Below, one piece after another: positions 5,028 to 5,281 of a stretch of DNA of 5,281 nucleotides. The position numbers and the translations under genes were made by a program. How positions within the stretch are numbered: position 1 is the first letter of the stretch; each line of letters begins with the position of its first letter. This DNA is from an uncultured Erysipelotrichaceae bacterium (GTDB taxonomy: Bacteria > Bacillota_I > Bacilli_A > Erysipelotrichales > Erysipelotrichaceae). Location: positions 1-5,281 of the forward strand of contig ONOV01000124.1 of the NCBI GenBank assembly GCA_900319505.1, given 5' to 3'. A model generated the notes under the pieces. That model was not told the DNA's origin and made no database searches. It saw nothing but the letters and a program-made list of their open reading frames with translations.

Positions 5028-5281
5028 GCTGCTTTTCCATTGTGCCCTGCAGGGCCAGACCTTCCTTCCTTTCCCTGCTGAAAACAGCTGAAGAAGCAGG
5101 CCTTGTCCAGGCAGGGGATGTTTCATTTGTCCTGTTTAATGGCAGTCTGGCATGCGGGATCAGTACGGCATACAAGAAGGCTGGAACGGTCATACTGTCG
5201 CTGTGGATGGAAGAAAGTCTGCAGGAATATGAAAGAAGGCATTTCATTCATCTGCTGAATCAGAGACTGGAAAGAATCTAC
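5006..5281 (+). CDS. unrecognised protein, C-terminus cut off by the window edge
   Basis: An open frame of 92 codons runs to the last base of the window without a stop. I do not recognise the family. Two starts are possible. ATG 5006 has a weak AGGA (4993-4996) and overlaps the Nudix gene by 22 nt. ATG 5024 forms an ATGA overlap with the Nudix stop, as at the trmD-Nudix junction, but lacks an SD. The sequence from SFLSLLKTAEEAGL onward looks like a globular soluble protein: a predicted helix, a strand DVSFVLFNG, a strand TVILSLWMEE, then a helix rich in charged residues (QEYERRHFIHLLNQRLERIY). There is no membrane segment or signal peptide. Codon use matches trmD and the Nudix gene, which supports it being real and the third gene of that operon. 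Confidence 0.65.
   Translation, partial: MDSITSMSCFSIVPCRARPSFLSLLKTAEEAGLVQAGDVSFVLFNGSLACGISTAYKKAGTVILSLWMEESLQEYERRHFIHLLNQRLERIY

Overview
This window looks like ordinary chromosome from a low-to-mid GC member of the Bacillota. A lineage near the Erysipelotrichia is my guess from overall style, not something the sequence proves. The evidence is AGGAGG-type ribosome binding sites, intrinsic terminators, a lipoprotein signal, standard code 11 (TGG for Trp, TGA as stop), and a RarA, TrmD and CpXC protein of Firmicutes type. I see no mobile element, CRISPR array, phage gene or defence island.

Layout, left to right. A CpXC-type zinc-binding protein (113-808, +) comes first. The gap that follows (809-970) holds what looks like a complete small non-coding RNA gene on the minus strand: a consensus sigma-A promoter, about 105 nt of foldable RNA, and an intrinsic terminator that ends at the stop codon of the convergent CpXC gene. 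Next come rarA (971-2323, +), encoding a replication/recombination AAA+ ATPase, and a small cupin gene (2325-2684, +) in one operon closed by a bidirectional terminator. Facing them on the minus strand are a thioredoxin-fold lipoprotein (2720-3391) and an Sm-like small protein (3448-3834), each with its own promoter. Divergent from the latter is a translationally coupled operon: trmD (3901-4620, +), a Nudix hydrolase of Ap4A-hydrolase type (4617-5027, +) and an unrecognised gene that runs off the right edge (5006-5281, +).

Two things stand out. The first is the unannotated small RNA between the CpXC gene and rarA. The second is a pattern at the three genes rarA, trmD and the Sm-like gene: none has a Shine-Dalgarno sequence, and each has a -10 box ending only 6-8 nt before the ATG, so their mRNAs are predicted to be leaderless. 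The other genes with an assignable start carry an SD-like sequence (only a weak one for the partial gene). trmD is also outside its usual rpsP-rimM-trmD-rplS operon.

Functionally this is a set of housekeeping and stress-maintenance genes: stalled-fork processing (RarA), tRNA m1G37 methylation (TrmD), dinucleotide clean-up (Nudix) and extracytoplasmic redox (lipoprotein). There is no sign that they form one dedicated system.
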